64,000 nucleotides of DNA from positions 62,001 to 126,000 of the forward strand of contig NZ_JBFAZX010000018.1 in NCBI RefSeq assembly GCF_040689395.1, written 5' to 3'. This DNA is from Dactylosporangium sp040689395. GTDB lineage: Bacteria; Actinomycetota; Actinomycetes; Mycobacteriales; Micromonosporaceae. Both the position numbers and the translations under genes were made by a program. Under the pieces are notes generated by a model. The model ran no database searches. It was not told the origin of the DNA and saw only the letters and a list, made by a program, of their open reading frames with translations. Position 1 is the stretch's first letter; every line of letters begins with the position of its first letter. Positions 24,868 through 32,974 of the stretch are shown piece by piece.

Positions 24868-26472
24868 GTGGACGCATCTACCCAAACGGCATCAGCCAAC
24901 ACCGGACATCCTCGACGCTGGGCCATCCTCGGCGTGCTCGTCATCAGCCTGCTCGTGGTGGTGCTGGACAACACCGTCCTCAACGTCGCCATGCGCACCA
25001 TCGCCGACCCGCGGCACGGCCTCGGCGCCACCCAGAGCCAGCTGGAGTGGGCGATCAACTCCTACACGCTGGTCTTCGCCGGCCTGCTGTTCACCGCCGG
25101 CATCCTGGCCGACCGGCTCGGCCGCCGCATCACGCTCACCGTCGGCCTCGCCCTGTTCGGCATCGCGTCGCTCGCGTCCGCCTACGCCGACTCGCCGGGC
25201 CAGCTGATCTGGGCCCGCGCACTGATGGGCCTCGGCGCCGCGGCGGTCATGCCCTCGACGTTGTCGATCATCGCCAACGTCTTCGACCCGCGCGAGCGCG
25301 GCCGCGCCATCGGCGTGTGGGCCGGCGCGGTCGGCCTCGGCGTCGCGATCGGCCCGATCGTCGGCGGCCTGCTGCTCGAGCACTTCTGGTGGGGCTCGGT
25401 CTTCCTGATCAACGTCCCGATCGTGGTCGGCGGCCTGATCCTGGTCAACACCCTCATCCCCGAGTCGCGCGACCCGAAGCCGGGCCGCATCGACATCGTC
25501 GGCGTGCTGCTGTCCATCGTCGGCCTGACCCTGCTCACGTACGGTGTCATCGAGGGCGGCGACCACGGCTTCGCCAGGATCGAGTCCTGGGGCACCCTCG
25601 CCGCGGCGGTCGTGGTGCTGGGCGCGTTCGCCCGTTACGAGCGGCGCGTCGAGTTCCCGTCGCTGGACGTGCGGCTGTTCTCCAACCGCCAGTTCAGCGC
25701 CTCGACCGGCATGATCGGCCTGGTCTTCTTCGCGGCGATGGGCGTCATGTTCGTCAGCGCCTTCTACCTGCAACTGGTCCGCGGCTACGGCCCGCTTGCC
25801 TCCGGCGCCCTGTTCGTGCCGTTCGCCCTCGCTCAGATGGTCTTCGCCCCGCGCAGCGCCGCGATGGTCAAGCGTTTCGGCCCGAAGGTGGTCAGCACCG
25901 TCGGCCTGCTGCTCGTCGCGGTCGGCCTGGGCGCGTGGATCTTCATCACGGCGACCACCCCGATCTGGATCGTGGGCGCGCTGTTCTTCCTCATGGGCGT
26001 CGGCATGGCCAACGTGATGCCGCCCGCGACGGAGGCGATCATGTCCACGCTTCCCCGCGAGAAGGCCGGTGTCGGATCGGCCGTCAGCAACACCATCCGT
26101 CAGGTCGGCGGCGCGCTCGGTGTGGCCGCCCTCGGCGCCGTCGTCTCCTCCGTGTACCGCGATCACATCGCCTCCGCCACGAGCGGCCTGCCGGCCGCCG
26201 CGAAGCATGCCGCCGGCGAGTCGATCTCCGGTGCGTACGGGGTGGCGCCGCACGTCGGGCCCGCTGGGCCAGCGCTGATCCAGCACGCCAACGACGCCTT
26301 CATCGCCGCCATGCACGCCTCCGCGATCGGCTCGGCGATCTTCGCGGTCCTCGGCGCGGTCGTGGCCGCCCTGTGGCTGCCCGGCAAGCGCCCGGCGGCC
26401 GCACCCGTCCCGGCCACCGCCGAGAGCCTGGCGCGGGAGCAGGGTGAGAAGCTCGTCAGGGTTGGCGAGTGA
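24868..26472 (+). CDS. MFS drug efflux transporter, EmrB/QacA (14-helix) family
   Basis: A 534-residue DHA2-type major facilitator with about 14 hydrophobic helices. Motif A appears as GILADRLGRRITL, the antiporter motif region as IGVWAGAVGLGVAIGPIVGG, and the helix 1 motif D-like sequence as VVLDNTVLNVAM. It exports drugs or secondary metabolites in exchange for protons. It starts at GTG 24868 with GGGGGAAG upstream. The promoter carries two TetR-type operators, and a TetR gene follows. Confidence 0.9.
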   Translation: MDASTQTASANTGHPRRWAILGVLVISLLVVVLDNTVLNVAMRTIADPRHGLGATQSQLEWAINSYTLVFAGLLFTAGILADRLGRRITLTVGLALFGIASLASAYADSPGQLIWARALMGLGAAAVMPSTLSIIANVFDPRERGRAIGVWAGAVGLGVAIGPIVGGLLLEHFWWGSVFLINVPIVVGGLILVNTLIPESRDPKPGRIDIVGVLLSIVGLTLLTYGVIEGGDHGFARIESWGTLAAAVVVLGAFARYERRVEFPSLDVRLFSNRQFSASTGMIGLVFFAAMGVMFVSAFYLQLVRGYGPLASGALFVPFALAQMVFAPRSAAMVKRFGPKVVSTVGLLLVAVGLGAWIFITATTPIWIVGALFFLMGVGMANVMPPATEAIMSTLPREKAGVGSAVSNTIRQVGGALGVAALGAVVSSVYRDHIASATSGLPAAAKHAAGESISGAYGVAPHVGPAGPALIQHANDAFIAAMHASAIGSAIFAVLGAVVAALWLPGKRPAAAPVPATAESLAREQGEKLVRVGE

Positions 26473-26527
26473 GCGTGTGAGCGTGTGAGCAAGCGGTGAG
26501 TAGCTTCAGGGTGAAAACTCGGTAACA

Positions 26528-27148
26528 ATGGAAACCATGACGCTCCACGTGGATGTGGCGCCCGACCAGGACCGGAAGGGTCCTGGCCGGCCCCGCAGCG
26601 CCCGGGTCGACGAGGCGATCGTCGAGGCGGTGTTCGAGCTGCTCGGCGCCGGTCAGAGCGCGGACGCCGTCTCGATCGAGGCGGTCGCGGCGAAGGCCGG
26701 CGTTGGCAAGGCGACGATCTACCGCCGCTGGCCCAACAAGGAGGCGTTGCTCATCGACGCCGTGCTGGCGATGAAGGGCCCACTGCCCGAGCTGCGCGGC
26801 GAGTCGGTGCGCGACGACCTGGTCACGCTGATCGCCGCGATGCGCAACAAGCGGATGGCCCGGCAGGGCAAGGTCACGGCCTGCCTCATGCCGGAGCTGT
26901 TCAAGAGCCCGGAGATGACCCGGGTGTACCAGGGGGTCGTGGAGCCGCACCGGGAGGTGCTGCGCTCGGTGCTGCACCGGGGCATCGCCTCGGGCGAGCT
27001 GCGCGCCGACCTGGACGTGGAGCTGGCCGTGCTGGTCCTCGCCGGGCCGGCGATCGCGCAGAACATGCTGCGATGGAACCCGAACGTCCCGGACGAGCAC
27101 TTCGCGGAGAACCTGGTCGACTTCGTGCTGCGCGGCGCGCAGTCCTGA
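26528..27148 (+). CDS. TetR-family transcriptional regulator
   Basis: 206 residues: N-terminal TetR helix-turn-helix (SIEAVAAKAGVGKATIYRRW PNK) and a C-terminal ligand domain of the TetR_C_11-like type. It begins 55 bases after the pump gene, and the gap lacks a copy of the palindrome seen upstream of the pump. It is therefore likely co-transcribed with the pump and represses the shared promoter. ATG 26528 is used; ATG 26537 is an alternative. The gap also contains short GAGCGTGT direct repeats. Confidence 0.88.
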   Translation: METMTLHVDVAPDQDRKGPGRPRSARVDEAIVEAVFELLGAGQSADAVSIEAVAAKAGVGKATIYRRWPNKEALLIDAVLAMKGPLPELRGESVRDDLVTLIAAMRNKRMARQGKVTACLMPELFKSPEMTRVYQGVVEPHREVLRSVLHRGIASGELRADLDVELAVLVLAGPAIAQNMLRWNPNVPDEHFAENLVDFVLRGAQS

Positions 27149-27166
27149 CCTCTGTCCGCCGCCACC

Positions 27167-27201
27167 CGGCCCGGCCCGCCTCCCTCGGCGACGCCGGGCC
27201 G
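27167..27201. terminator. Hairpin between convergent TetR and PucR-type genes
   Basis: CGGCCCGGC at 27167-27175 pairs perfectly with 27193-27201. It lies in the 76-base gap between two convergent genes and can serve both. Confidence 0.5.
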
Positions 27202-27224
27202 CCTCGTTTCCCGAGGATGGCCGG

Positions 27225-29117
27225 TCAGGGGGTCTGCAGGCGGTGCAGGCGCAGGGCGAGCTGGACCTCCAGGGCGCGCTCCGGCTGCTGCCAGTCGGCG
27301 CCGAGGAGCTGGCCGATCCGTTCGAGGCGCTGGGTGACCGTGTTGACGTGCACGTGCAGGACCTCCGCGGCCCGGGTCAGGCTGCCGCCGACGCCGAAGT
27401 ACGCCTCCAGGGTCTTCACCAGCGTGGTGCCCCGCCGCGCGTCGTAGTCGAGCACCGGGCCGATCGCGGTGTCCAGGAACGACCGTACGCCGCGGTCGCG
27501 GCCGTCCGGGGCCGAGCCCAGCAACAGGCCGACGAAGCCCAGCTCGGCAGTGCTGGCGCCGGTGCCGGTGCGGCCCAGGGCGGCCAGGGCGCTCACGCAG
27601 CGCTCGGCGTCGCGGTAGGCGGTGGCGATGCCCTCGGGGGTGCTCGCCGGGCCGCCGGCGCCGGCGGTGATCGGGCGGCCCAGCAGCTTGCCCAGGTCGC
27701 GGGCGACGAGCCGGGCGGCGGCGCCAGGGGCCTCGCCGGGCAGCAGGAGCACGACGTGGCCGTCGCGGACGGCGGCCAGGCCGGCTCGAGTCTGGGCGTA
27801 CGTCTGCGCCCACGACATGGCCCGCTGGCGGATCGAGCCGCCGGCGAGCGCGTCCGCGCCGATGGCGATGACGACGTTGGGGGCGTCCAGGTCGACCCCG
27901 AGGCGCTTGGCGCGGGCGCGCAGCGCGTCGGCGTCGCGGACCGGGCGCGTGATGACGTCGTCGAGCAGCTCGCCGCGCACGCGGCCCTCGGCCTCGGCCA
28001 CGGTGCGGCGGAACAGCTGCAGCAGCGCCGTGACGACCGCGGCGCGCTCCAGGATGCGCTGGTCGGCGTTGACGAGCGCGCGGTCGGGGCGCAGGACGAG
28101 AGCGCCGAGGTTCTCCGCGCCGGCCACGATCGCGGCCACCCACAGCTGGCCGCGGCGCACGCTGCGGCCCTCGGTGCGCGAGGCGGCCAGGGCCTCGGCG
28201 ACCGCGCCCGGGTCGGGCTCGGCCAGCTCGCCGACCAGGGCCAGGCGGCGGTTCTCGGCGTCCAGGACGAGCAGGGAGCCGCCGAGGACCTCGACCACGA
28301 CCGCGGCGACGTCCTCGACGCCGGCGCCGCGCAGCACGAGCGCGGTCATCCGGTCGTGCGCGGCCGCGGCCCGCTCGACGGAGTCGCTGTGCGCGCGGAT
28401 GACGCCGTTGGCGGCGGAGAGCTCCTCCAGCGCGGCCTGGGTCTCGCCGAGCAGCCGCGCGGTGTCGATCGCGACGGCGGCGTTGGCGGCGAGGGAGAGC
28501 AGCAGCGAGACCTCCTCGCGGGCGAACGGGCGGGCGGAGCGGTTGGCGGCGTAGAGCACGCCGATGATCCGGGCGCCCAGCCGCAGCGGTACCCCGAGGA
28601 TCGCCACCAGCCCCTCCTCGCTCACGCCGGCGTCGATGTCGCCGGTGTGCCGGAAGCGGCTGTCGCGGGGGTAGTCGGCGGTGACGTACGGGCTGCCGGT
28701 CTGCGCGACCAGGCCGCCGAGGCCGGCGCCCATCGGCAGCCGCAGCGCCTGGAAGCGGGCCGAGACCGAGCCGTCGGTGACCCGCATGTAGGTGTCGCCG
28801 CGGGCCTCGTCGGTGAGCGTCATGTACGCCACGTCGGCACCCAGAAGCGTCCGCGCCCGGTGCACGATCGCGGCGAGCACGGCGTCGACGTCGCGCAGGC
28901 CGGCCAGGTCGCTGGCCGTGTCGAAGAGCCCGGACAGCTCCTCCTCGCGCCGGCGGCGCCGCTCCAGCAGGGCGCGGACGCGCAGCGCGACGACCTTGGC
29001 CTGCTCGAGCTCGGCGACGCGCTCGGGCGGCAGGCCGGCGCTGCGCGCGGCGACGAGCGGGCCCTCGAACTCCACGGCGGCCGCCTCGCGGGCCAGCAGT
29101 TCGAGGTACTCCAGCAT
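27225..29117 (-). CDS. GAF-domain PucR/CdaR-type transcriptional regulator
   Basis: 630 residues. An N-terminal helical part is followed by a GAF domain at about 95-235 (DVDAVLAAIVHRARTLLGAD ... LGVPLRLGARIIGVLYAANR), a GGDEF-like middle region, and a C-terminal PucR helix-turn-helix (TLEAYFGVGGSLTRAAEVLH VHVNTVTQRL). Such regulators sense small metabolites and activate neighbouring catabolic genes. ATG 29117 is chosen because AGGAG (29126-29130 on the complement) is eight bases away; the GTG six bases earlier is too close. It is 11 bases after the SDR gene and co-transcribed with it. Confidence 0.85.
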   Translation of the reverse strand: MLEYLELLAREAAAVEFEGPLVAARSAGLPPERVAELEQAKVVALRVRALLERRRRREEELSGLFDTASDLAGLRDVDAVLAAIVHRARTLLGADVAYMTLTDEARGDTYMRVTDGSVSARFQALRLPMGAGLGGLVAQTGSPYVTADYPRDSRFRHTGDIDAGVSEEGLVAILGVPLRLGARIIGVLYAANRSARPFAREEVSLLLSLAANAAVAIDTARLLGETQAALEELSAANGVIRAHSDSVERAAAAHDRMTALVLRGAGVEDVAAVVVEVLGGSLLVLDAENRRLALVGELAEPDPGAVAEALAASRTEGRSVRRGQLWVAAIVAGAENLGALVLRPDRALVNADQRILERAAVVTALLQLFRRTVAEAEGRVRGELLDDVITRPVRDADALRARAKRLGVDLDAPNVVIAIGADALAGGSIRQRAMSWAQTYAQTRAGLAAVRDGHVVLLLPGEAPGAAARLVARDLGKLLGRPITAGAGGPASTPEGIATAYRDAERCVSALAALGRTGTGASTAELGFVGLLLGSAPDGRDRGVRSFLDTAIGPVLDYDARRGTTLVKTLEAYFGVGGSLTRAAEVLHVHVNTVTQRLERIGQLLGADWQQPERALEVQLALRLHRLQTP

Positions 29118-29128
29118 CGTCACAACTC

Positions 29129-29923
29129 CTAGTGTGCGGTCCAGCCGCCGTCGATCGACAGCGAAGTACCGGTGATGAAGCCCGCGACGTCGGTGCACAG
29201 GTAGGCGACGAGCTCGGCGACCTCGGCCGGCTCGATGAGCCGCTTGATCGCGGCGCTGGTCAGCATGATCTTCTCGACGACCTCGGACTCGTCGATGCCG
29301 TGGGTGCGTGCCTGGTCGGCGATCTGCTTCTCGACCAGCGGCGTACGCACGTACGCCGGGTTGACGCAGTTCGCCGTGACCCCGTGCGGCGCGCCCTCGA
29401 GCGCGACGGTCTTCGACAGCCCCTCGAGGGCGTGCTTGGCGGTGACGTAGGCGGCCTTGAACGGCGAGGCCCGCAGGCCGTGCACCGAGGAGATGTTGAC
29501 GACGCGGCCCCAGTTCCCGGCGTACATGTGCGGCAGGACGGCGCGCACGAGCCGGAAGGGGGCGCAGACCATCACGGTCTGGATGTGGGCGAAGCGCTCC
29601 GGCGGGAAGTCCTCCAGCGCCGCCACGTGCTGCAGCCCGGCGTTGTTGACCAGGACGTCGACGTCGAGGTGGCCGGCCAGCCGCTGTTCGATGCCGTCCA
29701 GGTCGGACAGGTCGGCGACCACGGGTATGACGTCCGCCTCCCGGGCGAGGGCCTCGAGCGGCTCGGCGTCGCGGTCGAGCGCCACCACCCGCGCCCCGGC
29801 GGTGGCGAGGCGCACCGCGACGCTGCGGCCGATGCCGCTACCGGCCCCGGTGACCAGCGCGGTGCGTCCGCGCAGGTCAAGCGCGACCACCTGGTGCGGC
29901 GTAGCGGGGTGAGGCGTCGTCAT
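29129..29923 (-). CDS. Short-chain dehydrogenase, probably 3-hydroxybutyrate dehydrogenase
   Basis: A 264-residue classical SDR. The NAD-binding motif TGAGSGIG is near residue 25, NNAG near residue 92, catalytic Ser in NISSVHG, and YVTAKHA supplies Tyr and Lys. The sequence NPAYVRTPLVEKQI and the ending GTSLSIDGGWTAH match bacterial D-3-hydroxybutyrate dehydrogenases, which oxidise 3-hydroxybutyrate to acetoacetate. Pairing with a GAF/PucR regulator suggests substrate-induced control. The specific substrate is inferred from similarity only. Confidence 0.82.
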   Translation of the reverse strand: MTTPHPATPHQVVALDLRGRTALVTGAGSGIGRSVAVRLATAGARVVALDRDAEPLEALAREADVIPVVADLSDLDGIEQRLAGHLDVDVLVNNAGLQHVAALEDFPPERFAHIQTVMVCAPFRLVRAVLPHMYAGNWGRVVNISSVHGLRASPFKAAYVTAKHALEGLSKTVALEGAPHGVTANCVNPAYVRTPLVEKQIADQARTHGIDESEVVEKIMLTSAAIKRLIEPAEVAELVAYLCTDVAGFITGTSLSIDGGWTAH

Positions 29924-30064
29924 GGCGGGAAACGTACGAGGCTTCGCGCGCCCGTCCCATGGGGCTCGCCCACATACCTTCAGCGTGGTCGGTGTGTGTG
30001 TCGCGCGACCGGTCCGCCGCGACCGTCCGATAGGGTGTCGAACACACGTTTGAGGAGGTTGCCG

Positions 30065-30577
30065 GTGCGCGTGCTGGGGGTCGACCCGGGGCTGACCCGG
30101 TGCGGCGTGGCGGTGGTCGAGGGGCAGCCGGGACGGCCGTGCCGGCCCGTGCACTACGAGGTCGTCACCAGCGACCCGGACGAGGACCTGGCGCTGCGCC
30201 TGCTCGGCCTCGACGTGCGCCTCGCCGAGGTGGTCGCCGAGCACCGCCCCGAGGCAGTCGCCGTCGAGCGGGTCTTCAGCCAGCACAACGTGCGCACCGT
30301 GATGGGCACGGCGCAGGCCGGTGCGGTGGCCATCCTCGCCGCGGCGCGGGCCGGGCTGCCCGTGCAGCTGTACACCCCCAGCGAGGTCAAGGCCGCCATC
30401 AGTGGCAACGGCAACGCCGACAAGGCGCAGGTGACCGCGATGGTGACCCGGCTGCTGCGGCTGGAGGTCGCGCCGCGCCCGGCCGACGCCGCCGACGCCT
30501 TAGCCTTGGCCATCTGTCACGTCTGGCGGGGCGGGGCGCGCGAGCGCCTCAGCGCCGCATTGAGGAGGGCCCGGTGA
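30065..30577 (+). CDS. ruvC: Crossover junction endodeoxyribonuclease RuvC
   Basis: 170 residues with the RNase H-like resolvase acids: Asp in LGVDPGLTRCG, Glu in VAVERVF and the DAADALA pair near the C-terminus. It cuts Holliday junctions held by RuvAB. GTG 30065 follows GAGGAGG. The GTGA overlap with ruvA shows coupling. Codon 146 is a TTA (30500-30502), a rare leucine codon in such GC-rich genomes that needs the bldA tRNA in streptomycetes. Confidence 0.95.
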   Translation: MRVLGVDPGLTRCGVAVVEGQPGRPCRPVHYEVVTSDPDEDLALRLLGLDVRLAEVVAEHRPEAVAVERVFSQHNVRTVMGTAQAGAVAILAAARAGLPVQLYTPSEVKAAISGNGNADKAQVTAMVTRLLRLEVAPRPADAADALALAICHVWRGGARERLSAALRRAR

Positions 30578-31179
30578 TCGCGAGCGTTCGCGGCAAGGTG
30601 GTGGCGGTGTCGCCCGACGGCGCGGTGATCGAGGTCGGCGGGGTCGGCCTGCTCGTGCAGTGCTCGCCGCACACCGTCGCCGACCTGCGGGTGGGGCAGG
30701 AGGCCCGGCTGGCGACCTCGCTGGTGGTGCGGGAGGACTCGCTCACCCTCTACGGCTTCGCCGACGACGATGCCCGGCAGCTGTTCGAGCTGCTGCAGAC
30801 GGCGAGCGGGGTGGGGCCCCGGCTGGCCCAGGCCGTGCTCGCCGTGCACGCTCCTGATGTGGTGCGCCGCGCCATCTCCGCCGGTGACACCTCGACGCTG
30901 ACCCGCGTGCCGGGCATCGGCAAGAAGGGGGCCGAGCGGCTGGTGCTGGAGCTGCGCGACAAGATCGGCGCCCTGCCGGGCGACGGCGCGGCGCTGGTCG
31001 GCGTGGGCGCCGCGGTCTGGCCCGAGCAGGTCCGCCAGGCGCTGGTCGGGCTCGGCTGGAGCTCCGGCCAGGCCGACCAGGCGGTAGCCGCGGTCGCTGA
31101 GCAGCTCGACGGGCAGACCGTGCCGGCGGTGCCGGTGCTGCTCAAGCAGGCGATCAAGATGCTGGGCACGATCCGATGA
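30574..31179 (+). CDS. ruvA: Holliday junction DNA helicase subunit RuvA
   Basis: 201 residues: N-terminal OB fold (MIASVRGKVVAVSPDGAVIE), two helix-hairpin-helix motifs (LLQTASGVGPRLAQAVL, LTRVPGIGKKGAERLVLELR) and the C-terminal RuvB-binding domain. It binds four-way junctions and loads RuvB. GTG 30574 overlaps the ruvC stop. Confidence 0.95.
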   Translation: MIASVRGKVVAVSPDGAVIEVGGVGLLVQCSPHTVADLRVGQEARLATSLVVREDSLTLYGFADDDARQLFELLQTASGVGPRLAQAVLAVHAPDVVRRAISAGDTSTLTRVPGIGKKGAERLVLELRDKIGALPGDGAALVGVGAAVWPEQVRQALVGLGWSSGQADQAVAAVAEQLDGQTVPAVPVLLKQAIKMLGTIR

Positions 31180-31202
31180 ACGGCGCGCGGCGTTGCGGCG
31201 AT

Positions 31203-31304
31203 GCGGCGCCTGGTCCGGGTCGATCCGTGCGAAGCCCCATCGAGCCAGACTGGGCGGCGCCTGGTCTGGGTCGATCCGTGCGAAGCCCCATCGAGCCAGA
31301 CCGG
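31203..31304. repeat. Tandem 51-bp palindromic repeat, two copies, between ruvA and ruvB
   Basis: The units 31203-31253 and 31254-31304 differ at only two or so positions. Each contains TCGATCCGTGCGAAGCCCCA, and its arms (CTGGTCTGGGTCGAT / ATCGAGCCAGACCGG in the second copy) can pair into a hairpin of about 15 bp. A diverged third copy lies after ruvB at 32411-32447. This suggests a dispersed intergenic palindrome family. Confidence 0.8.
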
Positions 31305-31315
31305 GCGGAGGCGTC

Positions 31316-32380
31316 GTGACGGATCCGTTGATCAGTGCGTTCGCGTCCGACGAGGACGCGATCGCCGATCAGACCGTGCGCCCCAAGCGGCTCGCGGAGG
31401 TCATCGGGCAGCACCGGGTGCGCGAGCAGCTCGACCTGCTGCTGCAGAGCGCCCTGCGCCGGGGCAGCCCGCCCGACCATATCCTGCTCTCCGGCCCGCC
31501 GGGGCTGGGCAAGACGACCATGGCCATGATCGTGGCCGCGGAGCTGGGCGCCGGGCTGCGTATGACCAGCGGGCCGGCGATCGAGCGGGCCGGCGACCTG
31601 GCCGCGGTGCTGACCAGCCTGCAGCACGGCGACGTGCTGTTCATCGACGAGATCCACCGCATGGCGCGGCCGGCCGAGGAGTTGTTGTACACCGCCATGG
31701 AGGACTTCCGGGTCGACGTGGTGGTCGGCAAGGGCCCCGGTGCGACCGCGATCCCGCTGGACGTGGAGCCGTTCACGCTGGTGGGTGCCACGACCCGCAG
31801 CGGCCTGCTCACCGGCCCGATGCGCGACCGCTTCGGGTTCGTCGGGCAGCTGGAGTTCTACGAGCCCGAGGAGCTGGAGCGGATCATCGCCCGGTCGGCG
31901 CGCATTCTCGACGTGCCGATCACCGAGGACGGGGCGGCGGAGATCGGCCGGCGCTCTCGCGGCACGCCCCGGATCGCCAACCGGCTGCTGCGCCGGGTCC
32001 GCGACTACGCCGAGGTCCGCGGCAACGGCGTGGTGGACCTGGGCGCGGCGCGGGCGGCGCTGACCGTGTACGACGTGGACGAGCTCGGCCTGGACCGGCT
32101 CGACCGGGCGGTGCTGCTGGCCCTGCTGCGCCACGGCGGCGGGCCGGTCGGCCTGTCCACGCTCGCCGTCGCCGTGGGCGAGCAACCCGATACGGTCGAG
32201 GAGGTCTGCGAGCCGTTCTTGCTGCGGACCGGGCTTATCTCGCGTACTCCCCGTGGCCGGGTCGCTACGGCGAGCGCATGGGGCCATCTCGGAATACCAG
32301 CTCCCGCTGGTACCGTCGGTGGCGGAAACTCCGCGGGCGGATTGTCCCAAACACCTGATCTGTTCAGCTTGGAGCCATAG
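31316..32380 (+). CDS. ruvB: Holliday junction branch-migration ATPase RuvB
   Basis: 354 residues: AAA+ domain with Walker A GPPGLGKTT and Walker B FIDEIH, sensor 1 GATTRSG, arginine finger region MRDRFGF, and the C-terminal winged helix (LISRTPRGRVAT). It drives branch migration with RuvA. GTG 31316 is chosen because GGAGG lies six bases upstream; the longer open frame before it is the tandem repeat, not protein. The C-terminal tail of about 30 residues (Gly/Ser-rich, ending PDLFSLEP) is longer than in many homologues. Confidence 0.95.
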   Translation: MTDPLISAFASDEDAIADQTVRPKRLAEVIGQHRVREQLDLLLQSALRRGSPPDHILLSGPPGLGKTTMAMIVAAELGAGLRMTSGPAIERAGDLAAVLTSLQHGDVLFIDEIHRMARPAEELLYTAMEDFRVDVVVGKGPGATAIPLDVEPFTLVGATTRSGLLTGPMRDRFGFVGQLEFYEPEELERIIARSARILDVPITEDGAAEIGRRSRGTPRIANRLLRRVRDYAEVRGNGVVDLGAARAALTVYDVDELGLDRLDRAVLLALLRHGGGPVGLSTLAVAVGEQPDTVEEVCEPFLLRTGLISRTPRGRVATASAWGHLGIPAPAGTVGGGNSAGGLSQTPDLFSLEP

Positions 32381-32410
32381 CTCCTGGCCTGTCGTGATCG
32401 GTGCCAGGCC

Positions 32411-32447
32411 CGGGTCGAAATGGCGAGGCTCATCGAGCCGGACTGGG
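32411..32447. repeat. Diverged copy of the ruvA-ruvB palindromic repeat
   Basis: CGGGTCGA ... TCATCGAGCCGGACTGGG matches the second half of the 51-bp units at 31203-31304 with several changes and keeps the TCGA arms. It lies 31 bases after ruvB, in the 170-base gap before yajC. Confidence 0.55.
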
Positions 32448-32550
32448 ATTTGTGACGGACGCCGGTTTACGTGGTGTCCGACACACCGACTAGACTCGCC
32501 GCGATCCGCTGCGCGGATATCAGATACCTCGACAGGGAAGGCCACCAATC

Positions 32551-32895
32551 GTGTATTACGCCGCGGAAAGCTCGGGCGGCAGCGCACTTCCGCTTCTCGT
32601 CGTCGTCGCCTTTGCTGCTTTTGTCTATTTCCTCATGATCCGTCCGCAGCAGAAGCGCCGCCGCGAGGTCGAGAGCATGCAGTCCTCGATGGGCGTCGGT
32701 GATGAGGTGGTGACCGTCGGGGGGCTGTACGGCACCGTGGTGGAGGTCTCCGACGACACCGTGCTGCTGGAGATCTCGCCGGGCGTCACCTCCAAGTACG
32801 CCCGCGCCGCCATCGGCAAGGTCAACCGGAAGGCGCCCGTCGAAGAAGACGCCGCCTCCGAGGAGGGGTCCGCCGGGACCGCGGACACCGACTGA
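32551..32895 (+). CDS. yajC: Sec translocase accessory subunit YajC
   Basis: 114 residues: one N-terminal helix (ALPLLVVVAFAAFVYFLMI) followed by the hallmark RPQQKRRRE and a small soluble domain (VGDEVVTVGGLYGTVVEV). It associates with SecDF at the membrane. GTG start at 32551. It leads the yajC-secD-secF operon directly after ruvB, a common actinobacterial order. Confidence 0.93.
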   Translation: MYYAAESSGGSALPLLVVVAFAAFVYFLMIRPQQKRRREVESMQSSMGVGDEVVTVGGLYGTVVEVSDDTVLLEISPGVTSKYARAAIGKVNRKAPVEEDAASEEGSAGTADTD

Positions 32896-32974
32896 AAGCC
32901 CGCTCGCAAGCCCGCTCTGTGAAACATTCACGCCGCGCGGACCCCGCCGGCGTCGTGTAGGGAGACCGACAGCC

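Noticed and set aside
31193..31315. A longer N-terminus for RuvB (41 extra residues)
   Set aside because: The extra codons are the tandem 51-bp palindromic repeat, and a proper ribosome site precedes GTG 31316.
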